Below, piece after piece: positions 28,125 to 38,425 of a DNA stretch of 64,000 nt. Origin of the DNA: Paragyromitra xinjiangensis. Taxonomy: Eukaryota > Ascomycota > Pezizomycetes > Pezizales > Discinaceae. The number at the start of each line of letters is the position of its first letter. Positions within the stretch are counted from its first letter, which is position 1. The stretch is taken from positions 3,348,001 through 3,412,000 of the forward strand of contig JBCAMK010000001.1 in the NCBI GenBank assembly GCA_038503065.1. The letters run 5' to 3'. The notes below the pieces were generated by a model. The model made no database searches and was not told the origin of the DNA. It saw nothing but the letters and a program-made list of their open reading frames with translations. A program made the translations under genes and the position numbers.

Positions 28125-31100
28125 TGATAAGGTGTGAAGTGGCTTCCTGAATTCCGTGCAATTCAGCGTCTTCGTTTTCGCAGTGGTGTCCCAGGTTGCA
28201 ATTGCCTGTGTATGATTGGAGGGTGGTTCCGGCGAAAATGTGGCGGATATTCCAGCCTGCTGCGGTGATGCCAGTTTCGGATTTGGAGCCATCTGAATAG
28301 ACTACCCAGGCGTCGTTGAGGGAATTTATCCAGTCTGTGTGTGAAAGTGTTGCTGATTGTTTGGTGCCAGCTATGTGGACGTTATTCTGTGGGAGGAATG
28401 GGTGTGTGGGTAGGGATAAAGCTTCAAGTGGGGGACCGCGGAGGAGTTTGGAGAGGACGCTGCCCACTCTTTGTAGTCCTGTACCTATGAAGCTGTTATG
28501 GTGTATATGCTGTTGTAGGATATGGTGGATGGGGTTATTGGGGTTGCGTAATATGCGTATCGCATATAACTGTGTGCGCATATCCAATAATAAGTTGAGG
28601 GGGGGTAGGCCTGCTTCTGGTAGGAGTTTATTGATGGGGGTGAATTTGGGGAGGCCAGTTATGAGTCGGGCTACTCTGTGGTAGGTGGGGGCGAGGCGAT
28701 TGAGGATGTCTGAGGTGCCAGTCCACCATACCTCAGAGCCGAAAAGGGCTGCTGGGAGGATGATGGTGAGGGCTAGTTGGTGTAGGAGGTGTGGTGTTGG
28801 GCCCTTGCTCTTGACAAGGTTGTTGACTAAAAATATTGATGTTCGAAGTCTGGAGGCTGCTTTTTGGCAGTGTGTATGGAAATTTAATCGTTGGTCCAAG
28901 ATAATTCCTAGGACCTTGATTTGTGGAGATGGATTAATAGTTTTGTTGAAGAGATGGATGCCTTGCTTGATCGTGAGGCTGCTGCTGGAAGGGATTAGAT
29001 GGAGCAGTTCGGTTTTGGGTTCCGAAAAGGTTATGTTAAGGAAGGCGGCTCTTTGTGTCTTGTTCTCATGTCTTTCCGTGAGTCTCTTGGTGGCGAAGAG
29101 CGGAGTTTTTGCTAGCTGGAGGGCTGTGTCATCGTCAATGTAGATAGTGGAGGATTCGTTTGGGGAGGTATAGGAGCAATCAAGGGCCGCTGCATAAATG
29201 ACAAAGGCTATTGATGACAGCGGTGATCCTTGTGGGAGACCAATTTTGAGCGGAAGTGGTGTTTCCAGGTTCCCATTTATCCTGAAGGCGAGGGTGCGGT
29301 TGGTTGTGAAGCTGGACATCCATTTGATGCACCAGTTTGGAAATTGAAAGTGTTGTAGAATTTGCGTTAGGTGGGGGTGTGAAACGCAGTTAAATGCACC
29401 ATCTATGTCTGTGGCCAGCAGAGTGGGTCGGAATGGTAAGCGCTGTGTCTTCCGATCGTTGTTGGTGATTGGTATGAGGAGCTGCTTTTGCGCTGGGGTA
29501 AGTATTAGGTGTAGCGAATCTATTGCAGAAACACCCCTTCTGGCACCTGTGTGATGAGAACGGATAGCTCCGTTGAGGGTGGCGTATTGTTCCAGTCTTT
29601 TTGCTATTATTTTTTCCAGGAGTTTGCCTAGGCATGATAGTAGGGACACTGGGCGATAACTTTTGGGGTCCGAATAATCCGCTTTGTTTGATTTGGGGAT
29701 GGGGACACAATGTGTGATTTTCCATCTGTCAGGCATGTGTCCTAATTGGAGGAGGTTGTTGAAGAGGGTGGATAGGAGGGCTGGGCGGGCTCTGTGTGTT
29801 TCTCTAAGTGTGAGGTAGTTGAAGCCGTCTGTGCCCACTGCTGTGCGCATGTTTGAATGTTGGAGCAGGTTTTCTATTTCATGAGGGGTGATGATGTGTA
29901 TGAAGTGGCTGGTGTCCATGAGAGGGGGGGAAGAAAGCTATTTGGAAGGGGAGGAGGTTCATTTTGGGGCGGGAAGAAAGTTTGGCGAAAGGATGTGCCT
30001 ATTTCTTCGTTGGTTGAATTGCCTTGTATGGATGGGATTGTGGATTTGTTTCGGGCGGAGGATTTGTTCAGTAAGTTCCATGCTGCGCCTGGGTTTAAGC
30101 CTTTGAGGGTGAGGTGCCAGTGATTCCATTTGGCTATGGTGATTTCGGCTTTCCACGTTTGTCTCACTTGGTTGGCTTGTTGTCGGATGTTGGGAGGAGA
30201 GTTGGGTTTGCGTCGTTGTTTCTCTAGCCAGGCTAGTTTTCGTTTGAGGGTGGATAACTGAGGTGTCCACCAGCTTTTGGCTCCAATTTTTGGTTTGGAA
30301 AGGGGAACCGTGTTCTGGATGGCCCTGTTGATTAGATTTTCGATATGGTTGAGGGTGTTCTCCGTTGTTTGTGTGTTTCTGTAATCAAGGGGAATTGCTC
30401 CTTCCTGGATGATTTTGTGGAAGGCGGGCCAATTGGTTTTCGAATATAGGTGTCGGGGGATGTAGGAAGGGGGGTGAAGGTATAGGATTGTTTTTGTTGT
30501 AGTGTGATCTGAATTGTGTCCATCTGAGGGGGGAGCTGACCATGGTCCTTGTGTGTCGGTGAGGCCCCTCGCGAATGTGAGATCAATTATGGAGGGGGAG
30601 CTTCCGTTTCTTGGGAAGTGAGTGAAGATGCCCGGTTTGTTGAGGAGTCTGAAGTTGTTGTTTTCCAGCCATTCCGTCATTGTTTCAGTGAGGTGTAGGT
30701 GTCTGGAGAAGTATCGATGAGATGTCTCGGCTTCTGCTCCATACCACCATGGGTGGTGTAGGTTGAAATCACCTGCTAGTATGGCGTTGGTGTGGAAGGG
30801 GTGTGATAATAGTGGTAGGTGGTGGTTATCGTTGGCTCGAGGTTGGAGGTATAGGTTGCATACTTCTAATTTGATGTGTGCAGTTTGGAGTGTGACTGCA
30901 ATCATGTGTGGATTGGGTTTTAGTGTGACGATTGTTTTGATATTTAAGTTCTTTCGTATATAAGTAACAACTTTAGGAAAAACGCAAGGAAAGTATGCGT
31001 CGAAATTATTTGCTGCTGGTGGTAGTCCATTATGATCCAGCCAGGGTTCTTGTAGCATTTCAATGAGGATGTTGTTTGATGAATCTATGTCGCGGATTAC

Positions 31101-31181
31101 TGAAAGGGTGGAGGCCTGTCCTTTGGCGCAGTTCAGTTGCTGCACCATGGCTATGCCTGGTAATATCGGGTGTGGCTGCAT
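28125..31181 (-). pseudogene. ORF2 of LINE C: endonuclease, RT, partial RNase H
   Basis: It starts at the ATG at 31181, overlapping the ORF1 stop as TAATG. The endonuclease motifs are MLQEPWLDHNG, ILAGDFNLHHPWWYG, SIIDLTF and HNSDHTTT. RT motifs follow: AVGTDGFNYLTL, YRPVSLLSCLGKLLEK, ATDIDGAFNCVSH, GLPQGSPLSS and YIDDDTAL. The RNase H begins WVVYSDGSKSETG and reaches the Glu-containing helix before truncation. A single frameshift in a C7 run at 29924-29930 splits the frame (435 and about 600 codons). This could be slippage or a sequencing error. Confidence 0.85.
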
Positions 31182-32596
31182 TAAGCAGGGTTGGTGTTGA
31201 TTCGGGAGGATTTGAGGCTCTCAGTGAGCTTGGTGTAGGCAATGCAAACTTTTCGTTCATAGGCTTTGTGCCCTTGGTTGCAGTTGGCGCAGCGGATTGG
31301 GGGGTGTGTGCACTTAGTGCCTGCGGGGCATCCAGCGGTGGTGCAAGGGTGTTTGGAAGTTTCATGGGTTTCCGCACATACTGCACATTTGAAATCCTTT
31401 TTGCATGTTTGTTGGTGATGGCCGTATTCTTGGCATCTTCTGCATTGCGTGGTGGGGGAAACTGCGATGTATTCTTGTACACGGCAGAAGGAATTGAAGA
31501 GGGGGATCTGGGAGAGGCCGAGTGTTTCCATGGTGAATTTTTGCGGCAGGGCGATGACAATTGCTGAGTGAGTTTTGCTGGCTCTTGCCTCTGGGGTGGT
31601 GAGCCATCTGGGGGTTTGGGCGAGGGTAAAAGTGGGTACTGAAATGGACATTTGTTCTGCAACTTCTGCCATCGTTGCTTTGGTGGGGATGCCATGGACA
31701 ATGAATTTGGACCATTTAGAGTTAGGTCTGGCTTCGCCAAGAGGGATTTTGAGTAGGGTGCACGCCGTTTCTATTTCCTTTTGGTATGCTTGGCAGATTT
31801 GTTCGGCGGATTCGTCGGGGCGAGTGGTCAGAACGAAGTTGTGTCTGGCGGTTTTGGTGCACATGAGGATGGAAGTGTTGCGGGGGGCAAGTTCCTTATT
31901 GATAGCGGCCAGGAGGGAGGAATTGTCAATGGAAGCTGGGACGTCGGCAGAGGTTTCTAGGATGATTTGGCGGTTTATGGTGGTAAACTGCGGTTGGAAA
32001 AGCTTGGGAGGAAGTGGCTTCTTTTTCTTGTTGCCTTTGTTGACCTTGGTGAAGGGAGCACCAGGAGCATTCGCAGCTTGTGCGTAGGTCATTGGTTTTC
32101 CGTCATTTAGGAGAGGAGTTTGCGGTTTTTGTGCAGGCGGTTTTTGCTGCTGGTTGCTGGCTGGTGCCGGGGTGCGAGAGGGTTGGCTGGTGTTCTTGTC
32201 GATGGTTTGTAGGGATCTGGCCATGTTGTTAAGGGTAGTTGAAAGTTTTCCAACCATTTCTTGAAGGATCTTGGTCTGATCCGTGAGCCTGAGGATGTCA
32301 TTCTCCTGCATGGCTACTTTGGCGAGGAGGTGGGTGTTATTTTCCTCCACTTGGGAGTGGAGTCGAGCAAAGCTGGATTTGGAGAGCCAGGCGAGGTATT
32401 GTTCGGTGGAATCTTCATGGTCCACATCTGGCATGTAGTCTTCATGTTTGCTGAAGTCTTTGAGCCAGTTGGGAGTAGAATCGTCGGGAAGTTCTTGCAT
32501 GAGAGCTTCGTCGATGTACTGGGAATCAGTGGAGGGTCCAGCAGGAGCTGCTGAAACGAAGAGAGATTGTCCGGTGGAGGGTCCAGGGGTCGCCAT
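31181..32596 (-). CDS. ORF1 nucleic-acid-binding protein of LINE C
   Basis: 471 residues from the first in-element ATG (32596, MATPGPSTGQSLF); the stop TAA is shared with the ORF2 start (TAATG). A helical segment QENDILRLTDQTKILQEMVG may form a coiled coil. The C-terminal half holds an RRM-like region and three zinc knuckles (CRRCQEYGHHQQTC, CAVCAETHETSKHPC, CANCNQGHKAYERKVC). The frame stays open upstream to the 5' end of the element without an ATG, and that upstream part resembles the same region in C2 at the protein level. The true start may therefore be a non-ATG codon further upstream. Confidence 0.82.
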   Translation of the reverse strand: MATPGPSTGQSLFVSAAPAGPSTDSQYIDEALMQELPDDSTPNWLKDFSKHEDYMPDVDHEDSTEQYLAWLSKSSFARLHSQVEENNTHLLAKVAMQENDILRLTDQTKILQEMVGKLSTTLNNMARSLQTIDKNTSQPSRTPAPASNQQQKPPAQKPQTPLLNDGKPMTYAQAANAPGAPFTKVNKGNKKKKPLPPKLFQPQFTTINRQIILETSADVPASIDNSSLLAAINKELAPRNTSILMCTKTARHNFVLTTRPDESAEQICQAYQKEIETACTLLKIPLGEARPNSKWSKFIVHGIPTKATMAEVAEQMSISVPTFTLAQTPRWLTTPEARASKTHSAIVIALPQKFTMETLGLSQIPLFNSFCRVQEYIAVSPTTQCRRCQEYGHHQQTCKKDFKCAVCAETHETSKHPCTTAGCPAGTKCTHPPIRCANCNQGHKAYERKVCIAYTKLTESLKSSRINTNPA

Positions 32597-32910
32597 TTTA
32601 GTTGGTGATCCTGAGCGGGCGGGGGCTGGTGAGGGGTTGGAGAGGGTGCGCTTCTTGCCGATGAGGGGGAGGGTGAAGTTGGTGCCAAAGGTCACCAGCT
32701 TCACAGGGGATGGGGAGGGTGTGCGGGATCTCCTGGGAGGAGTTGGGGGCGGATCCAGGATGAGTTGGGGCAATGCGCCCGATGGGGAGTTGCGAGAGCG
32801 GGGAAGTGGTGAGAAATGAAGCCGAAGATTTAGAGACTTTTTGCAGTGTGTAACGCCGTTGCAACGTAGCTTTTGGAGTTTTGCAGGGATCTTTTTCGCG
32901 TGCAGGATGA

Positions 32911-32919
32911 GGCCCAATT
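32911..32919. repeat. 9-bp duplication between LINEs C2 and C (partner at 34996-35004)
   Basis: GAGGCCCAA (sense TTGGGCCTC) follows the C2 tail and precedes the C 5' end. The same nonamer precedes the C2 5' end, where it is part of the gypsy-2 integrase coding sequence. Both LINEs therefore start at the same target base. Confidence 0.75.
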
Positions 32920-33336
32920 TTCCAATTTCCAATTTCAATTTATTTTAGACAGTCGCTAACCTAACTAGCTACTGAATGGCACGCGTATAAGAATACATGG
33001 CCTCATCCACCGCCAACCTCACGACCCCTACACTCCCAAGTTACAGTCTCTATGGTACGAGACCAACCGCACGTTCTGTTACAGGACAGGCCACGAGGAA
33101 GCACAAAAGAAAACATACAAGAACACCACAAGGGGAAATTCAAGCTTAGCGAGTAGGAAAATAAGACAACAGGTAGGCTAAAAGAAAACTTGATCAAGGT
33201 AAACGAAACTTGCCAAATAAAAATATAAAAACAATGCAACAAGAAATCAGTAAGTATGGTCTCTTACCAACCGCACGTCCTTTTTACAGGCAGGAAATCG
33301 TTGTTGTTGGTATGAAGGGTGGGCAAAGTAAGCAGA
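32920..33336 (-). other. 3' UTR and tail of LINE C2
   Basis: Non-coding. It contains two copies of ACGTGCGGTTGGT about 205 bp apart (plus-strand ACCAACCGCACG at 33061 and 33268), an A/T-rich stretch, and the terminal AAATTGG microsatellite. Confidence 0.5.
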
Positions 33337-34656
33337 TCAGGCGTTTGCCGGAAGAGGGGTGCGTTTTGCCAGATTGAGTTTGGCAAAGTGAGTGCAGGAG
33401 GAACGCTCAAAGGCGCGGTGTCCCTGTTTGCAGTTGACACATCTGATGGGGGGATGGGTGCACTTGGCTCCTTTTTGGCATCCTTTGGTACTGCATGGGT
33501 GTTGGGCCGTTGGATGGGGCTCAGCGCAGATGGCACAGGCAATAGTGTTGTGGCAAGTCTGCTGGTGATGACCATATTGCTGACATTTCCGACATTGTGT
33601 GGTGGGAGAAATTGAAAAATATTCCTGGACGCGGCAGGATTTGTTGAACATGGGGATGTAAGTTAATCCAAGGGTTGCCATGGTATATTTTTTGGGAAGG
33701 GCGATAACAATGGCTGAGGCTGCTTTCCCAGCTCTCTGGGCTTCAGTTGTGAGCCAGCGTGGGATTTGGGCAAGAGTGAGGGAAGGTGCGGCAGTGGCAA
33801 TGGCCTCCTGTGCCTCTTTCATGGTGGTGGTGGTGGGAACGCCGTGGATGATGAATTTAGACCATCTGGAGTTGGGTCGCACATCGGAGATGGGTAGGTG
33901 GAGGAGGTTGCAGGCTTCTTCAATCTCTCTCTGATAAAGAGAGCAGACTTGTTCGCCAGATTCTGTGGGTCGGGTGAGGAGAACAAAATTGTATCTTTCT
34001 GTTCTGGTGCACATGAGGATGGAAGAATTGCGAGGGGAGAGAGTGATGTTGATGGCCTTCAAAAGGGCATCACTGGTGATTTCGTGGGAGGAGGTTGAGG
34101 TTTCCACAATGATCTCGCGATTGATCTTTGTGTACTCGGGGTTGTAGAGGGGGGTGACCTTAGGCTTCTTGGTCTTGTTCGTGGTAGTGGTGGCGGGAGC
34201 AGCAGCGGCTTGCGCATATGTAGTGCCTTTTGGACCGGGAGCCTGTGGGGAAACAGGGGCTGGGTGTGGGACGAGAGGGGTACTGGATTTGGTAGAGATG
34301 TCTCTAACCAGGGAGGAGAGGGCATTGTTGGCTCTAGAGAGCTCGTTGATGCGGGAGGTGAGGGTGAGAATGTCGGATGCTTGGTGTTCCAGTCTGTTGA
34401 TGAGTGCTTGCTGGTTGAGTTGCATTTGCTCCGTTAAGGCTGCAAAGCTGTTCTGGATGGTCCAGAGCATGTATTGCTGGACATCTTTGCCATCCTCTTC
34501 TGCTGGGACTTCGGGGGCGTAGTCTTGTTCAGGGGAGAAAGGGAGGTGGGAAGGGGGGGCGCTGGTTTGCTGGGGTGGGAGGGCTGAGGAGGAAGATTCC
34601 CCCATGTCGAGATCTTCTGCGAAGGCAGACAATGCAGTGGAGCCAAAGAGAGCCAT
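33337..34656 (-). CDS. ORF1 nucleic-acid-binding protein of LINE C2
   Basis: 439 residues from the ATG at 34656 (MALFGSTALSAFAEDLDMGE), which resembles the start of the E/F/H ORF1 (MSAPEGSTALSAFDPADLPM). It has a coiled-coil-like region (ASDILTLTSRINELSRANNA), an RRM-like region with NSRWSKFIIHGVP, and zinc knuckles CRKCQQYGHHQQTC, CAICAEPHPTAQHPC and CVNCKQGHRAFERSSC. As in LINE C, the frame is open upstream of the ATG to the element's end, with conserved LDPPQTPPRRS and SPSPSPVKLV. No ORF2 follows. Confidence 0.82.
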   Translation of the reverse strand: MALFGSTALSAFAEDLDMGESSSSALPPQQTSAPPSHLPFSPEQDYAPEVPAEEDGKDVQQYMLWTIQNSFAALTEQMQLNQQALINRLEHQASDILTLTSRINELSRANNALSSLVRDISTKSSTPLVPHPAPVSPQAPGPKGTTYAQAAAAPATTTTNKTKKPKVTPLYNPEYTKINREIIVETSTSSHEITSDALLKAINITLSPRNSSILMCTRTERYNFVLLTRPTESGEQVCSLYQREIEEACNLLHLPISDVRPNSRWSKFIIHGVPTTTTMKEAQEAIATAAPSLTLAQIPRWLTTEAQRAGKAASAIVIALPKKYTMATLGLTYIPMFNKSCRVQEYFSISPTTQCRKCQQYGHHQQTCHNTIACAICAEPHPTAQHPCSTKGCQKGAKCTHPPIRCVNCKQGHRAFERSSCTHFAKLNLAKRTPLPANA

Positions 34657-34995
34657 CTCTTTTGAGGGAGATGGGGTTCTGGCTGGTTGGGGTGAAGGGT
34701 CGGAGAGCTGGCGCTTCCTGGGGATGGGGCCTTTCTTGCGGCCGTTCCCTTTGGTGAAGATGGGTGGCAGGCGCACGTCCACCAACTTGACAGGTGATGG
34801 GGAGGGTGAAGCTGAACGTCTGGGAGGTGTTTGTGGAGGATCCAGTGTGATTTCCACGGGTTGCGACCGTGAAAACTGAGAGCGGGGTAAAGGTGGTGAG
34901 AAATGAAGCCGAAGAGTTAAAGACTTTTTGCTGTGTGTAACGCCGTTGCAACGTAGCTTTTGGAGTTTTGCAGGGATCTTTTTCGCGTGCAGGAT

Positions 34996-37547
34996 GAGGC
35001 CCAAGGGCGATAGGGAATCTCCAAGGGAAGCAGCTCTCTATACTTCTTGTGGCGAGCTGTCTTATTCCTCTGACAGCTATCACAGCTGCAGACGTATTCC
35101 TCTATATCCTTGTCCATGTTGGGCCAGTAGAAGTTCGCCTTGATCCTCTCAGCGGTCTTGTACTGCCTAAAGTGCCCCGCAATCCTGCTATCATGGTTCT
35201 CAGAGAAGATCTCTTGCCGGAGGTCTCTGCCTTCCGGGACATACCAGCGGTTCTTGAAGAACACCAGTCCCTCGGAAAGGGACAACGCCTGGTCGAGTCC
35301 AGTCTTCTTCTCCTCCAAAGCCTTATGGATCCCTTGCCACTGCTCATCTCCTAACGACGCATCTCTCAGCTTCTGCAGGAACGGCGATTGCAGCTGGTGA
35401 ACTCTCACAGCACTGAGTCTGGCTGAGTTCATGACAAGCTGTCCAGGACGGAAAAACAACTGTGGCTGTGGGGCAGCAGGTTCAGCTCCCTCTCCCAGAC
35501 GGTGATCCCAACGTCTAGATAGGACATCAGGCTTGCCATTCCGTTCACCGGGTCTGTAGATGACCTTGAAATCAAACCCCGCCAGGTCCTCAGCCCATCT
35601 GGCCTGCCGGCGGGTCAAAACCTTAGTACTGTTGAAGTACTCTAGGTTCTTATGATCGGTGAAGACCACAACCTCTCCCTCAACGGACTTAAGAAGGTGC
35701 TCCCATTCCCGGAACGCAGCTACTATGGCACCCATTTCCTTATCATGGATATCATAGTTGATCTCAGCTGGCGAGTGCTTCTTGCTATAGAAAGCAACAG
35801 GATGCAGCTTGCCATCCTCGCCATACTGGGACATCACTGCTCCCTTCGCAAAGTCAGAAGCATCAGTCTCTACAACTGTGCGTCTCTGTGGGTGGAAGTG
35901 GACCAAGATAGGCTCGCTGGTTAACAGCTGCTTGAGTTCCTTGAAAGCCCTGTCGCAGCCAGCGGTCCAGTGCCACTTCCCTTCTTTCCTCAGCAGGTCA
36001 GTCAATGGTTTGCACACCTTGCTAAACCTGGCGATGAACCTGCGGTAGAAGTTGGCAAAGCCTAGAAAGGCTTGCACATCCTTCACGTTCCTAGGGACTG
36101 GCCAGTCATTCACGGCGTTGATCTTCTCTTTAGACATAGAGATGCCACGCTCGGAGATCTGGTATCCCAAGTACTCAACTTCTTTCAAGTGGAAGAAGGT
36201 CTTGTCAATATGTGCATGCAGACTTGCCTCTCGAAGCCTCTGCAGCACCTTCTGAACGAGGCATTGATGCTCCCCAATTGTCTCTGTGTAGATAAGTATA
36301 TCATCTAAGTATACTATCACTCCCAGATCCAATAGGTCATGCAACACCTCATTGATCATAGCCTGGAACGATGACGGGGCATTGCAGAGGCCGAAGGGCA
36401 TGACATTGTACTCATACAAGCCATACCGGGTCCTGAACGCCGTCTTCCACTCGTCCCCTTTGGCTATCCTCAACAGGTTGAACCCATCCTTCAGGTCAAT
36501 CTTGGTAAAGACCTTGGCGGTTCTCAGCCTGTCCCTCAACTCAGACATCAGCGGTAGCGGGTATTTATCCTTTACTGTAATCCTGTTAAGGCCCCGGTAG
36601 TCAACGCAGATGCGGAGAGTACCATTAGGCTTAGGAACGAACAGGATAGGCGCAGCAGTGGGGGAATTGGACTTTGATATCTTTCCGGATGGCAGGGCCT
36701 TGTTCAGGAACTCCCGGAGGGCCTTGAGCTCGGATTCAGAGCAAGCATACAAGGGCCCAAACGGTGGCTTCGTTCCTGGTTGTAGGTTGATGTGGTGATC
36801 GAAAGCACCATGCTCCGGCAGCTTTGAGCTCTTCTCATTGCTGAAGACATCCGCCCATTCCCTGTACTCCACTGGTAGCCTCAGGCTCACATCTCCTCCG
36901 CTATCATCATGCCAAACCGCAGCTCCAATCTGATGCACATTGGTCCGGTCTTCTGCCATCATCTCCCAGTCTTTGCACACCTCTATGTGGACGTCAGTGG
37001 GGATGCAGTTCTTGTGGCAGTAATCAGAACGCCAATGGATGCGGCCGGTATGCCAATCGATGTCTGGGTTGTGCTTCTGTGCCCATGAGATAGGCAGATA
37101 CCCGGAGATGCCTCCCTCTAGAGGTCCAACCTCCCAACGGATCAGTTCCTCATGCTTGCCCATGACCATGTCTAGGGGGGCAGTAAAATACTCGCCAGCT
37201 CCCATCATCAGGTCACCCTGGGCATCAAGCATCTGGATGGGAACCTCACGCTTCTCTGTTGGTATCCCTTCCTTCCTCACAAACTCCTCGCTGAGGATAG
37301 GTCCGGTACAGCCAGTATCGAACAGGAACTTACCATGGCACCTGTTGATATGCTTCCGCACCTTCCAGTTCAATTCAGCCTTCAGTATAGGCCTCTGACC
37401 ATGTACTGGCTGTGCTGGCGGTTCTTCTAGTCTTCTCTTTGATGGTGGGTTTCCACTAGGGCTATGACTTCTCTGACGCTTTGCCTTTTGTCTCTCGGAC
37501 AAGGTCTTACGCATGCCGTCATTGTATGGGGTGTAGCCTGTGGACAT
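34996..37547 (-). pseudogene. Gypsy-2 pol fragment: protease, RT, RNase H, start of integrase
   Basis: A second Ty3/gypsy family. The frame from the ATG at 37547 opens with a basic region, then protease KFLFDTGCTGPILS (DTG). The reverse transcriptase carries IVYLDDILIYT, followed by RNase H (VVETDASDFAKGAV) and the integrase HHCC finger (HDSRIAGHFRQYKT...CDSCQRNK). It is cut at RPWAS by LINE C2, so the integrase catalytic core, any chromodomain and the 3' LTR are missing. Gag and the 5' LTR are also absent: upstream sequence stops at the LINE G tail (37803). The reading frame is otherwise unbroken. The final 26 residues of the open frame (to 34917) belong to C2. Confidence 0.92.
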
Positions 37548-37802
37548 GGCTGTTGTACTGTGATACTAGCGCAACCAACGATGTCAATGATCGTTGAGCA
37601 GGTTTCTGTGCAGGTATCGATGATGGTTTGAGCTGGGTGTTAGCTTGGAGAAGTTGCATATCGATCCAGCGATTTCGGCCTATCAGGCCTCCTCAGTACA
37701 ACTGATATAAAAACAAAATGATATTAAGACTAATGAACGGCTATCTAGTAGATCTCAGGATCGCTATCCTCATCTACTACAAACAATCTCTCAGGGTCTG
37801 CT
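37548..37802. other. Leader or upstream part of gypsy-2
   Basis: 255 bp between the pol ATG and the LINE G tail. No LTR end or gag can be recognised. It is probably gypsy-2 sequence. Confidence 0.35.
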
Positions 37803-38425
37803 TTGAGATATTTATTTATTTATTTATTGCTCATATTGCATAAATCCGTAACGGATATGGCATACAGTGAAAGGAAACCCCATGACCACACAATAACTAA
37901 CAAAGGAAAATCCTCCGCGAACATGAACCAACTAATTAGTAGATATCCACATCAGATATCCCTTTGCGAAAAACAGAAAAAACATAAATCAAAACAAAAT
38001 AACAAAAGGAAAATAACAAAAGAGGAAATAACAATTTTTATCTCAAAGTTCTACCGAACAGTAGAAACGAACGGAATATCAATCGACAGGGTAAAATCAT
38101 AGGGAAATACTCAAACAGTTTTTTATCATCAGAAATCCTCCACACGGTCATGTTCCATCTCACCCCACTTTCAGGGTATTCATCAGTTTTCTATCATCCT
38201 TCACCATCACATGCTTTGGGCCTATAGCCCGTTCTTACTAGCCGTTCTCTCTTTCTCCTTCGCTCTCTTCCTCTTCGTCGTTGTAGAGGTATATTCCTTG
38301 GTGGGAGTACCTGTTGTCTTCTTGTCGTTCCAGGGTCCAATTTCTGGTAGCGATTTGGGTTGGTGTGAGGAATGTTTCAATGGTGGCAGCGAGGCCAGCA
38401 TTGGTATGCATCGCAGTTCTCCATG
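37803..38425 (-). mobile_element. LINE copy G: 5'-truncated 3' end of a D-type LINE
   Basis: It contains only the last 60 or so ORF2 codons (38238-38425, NWTLE...YLYNDE region), the 3' UTR and the (TAAA)n tail. The palindrome ATCCGTTACGGAT (sense; 37844-37856) and hairpin GGGCTATAGGCCC (38218-38230) are present. Its truncated 5' end joins the tail of copy X directly. Confidence 0.85.

Larger units (their letters stand above)
28125..32910 (-). mobile_element. LINE copy C, 3'-truncated
   Basis: The 5' end (ATCCTGCACGCG in sense) is at 32910. ORF1 and most of ORF2 are present. The element ends inside RNase H, just after EDAELHGIQEATSHLIKP, where LINE B begins. It is related to E/F/H, as shown by the shared start MVQQLNCAKGQAS of the endonuclease. 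Confidence 0.85.
32920..34995 (-). mobile_element. LINE copy C2: ORF1 only, inserted in gypsy-2
   Basis: A sister of C. The 5' end (ATCCTGCACGCG in sense) is at 34995. It has ORF1, then about 400 bp without ORF2, then a tail of AAATTGG repeats at 32920-32945. A 9-bp direct repeat flanks it. It is either a second ORF1-only lineage or a single deletion derivative. Confidence 0.75.

Noticed and set aside
34917..34995. Last 26 codons of the gypsy-2 frame (SCTRKRSLQNS...)
   Set aside because: This is LINE C2 5' sequence read in the gypsy frame.
37803..37835. (TTTA)n tracts as simple microsatellites or CRISPR-like direct repeats
   Set aside because: Each such tract (17333, 37810, 38426, 39490, 46290) is followed by the same LINE 3' UTR, so they are retroelement tails.
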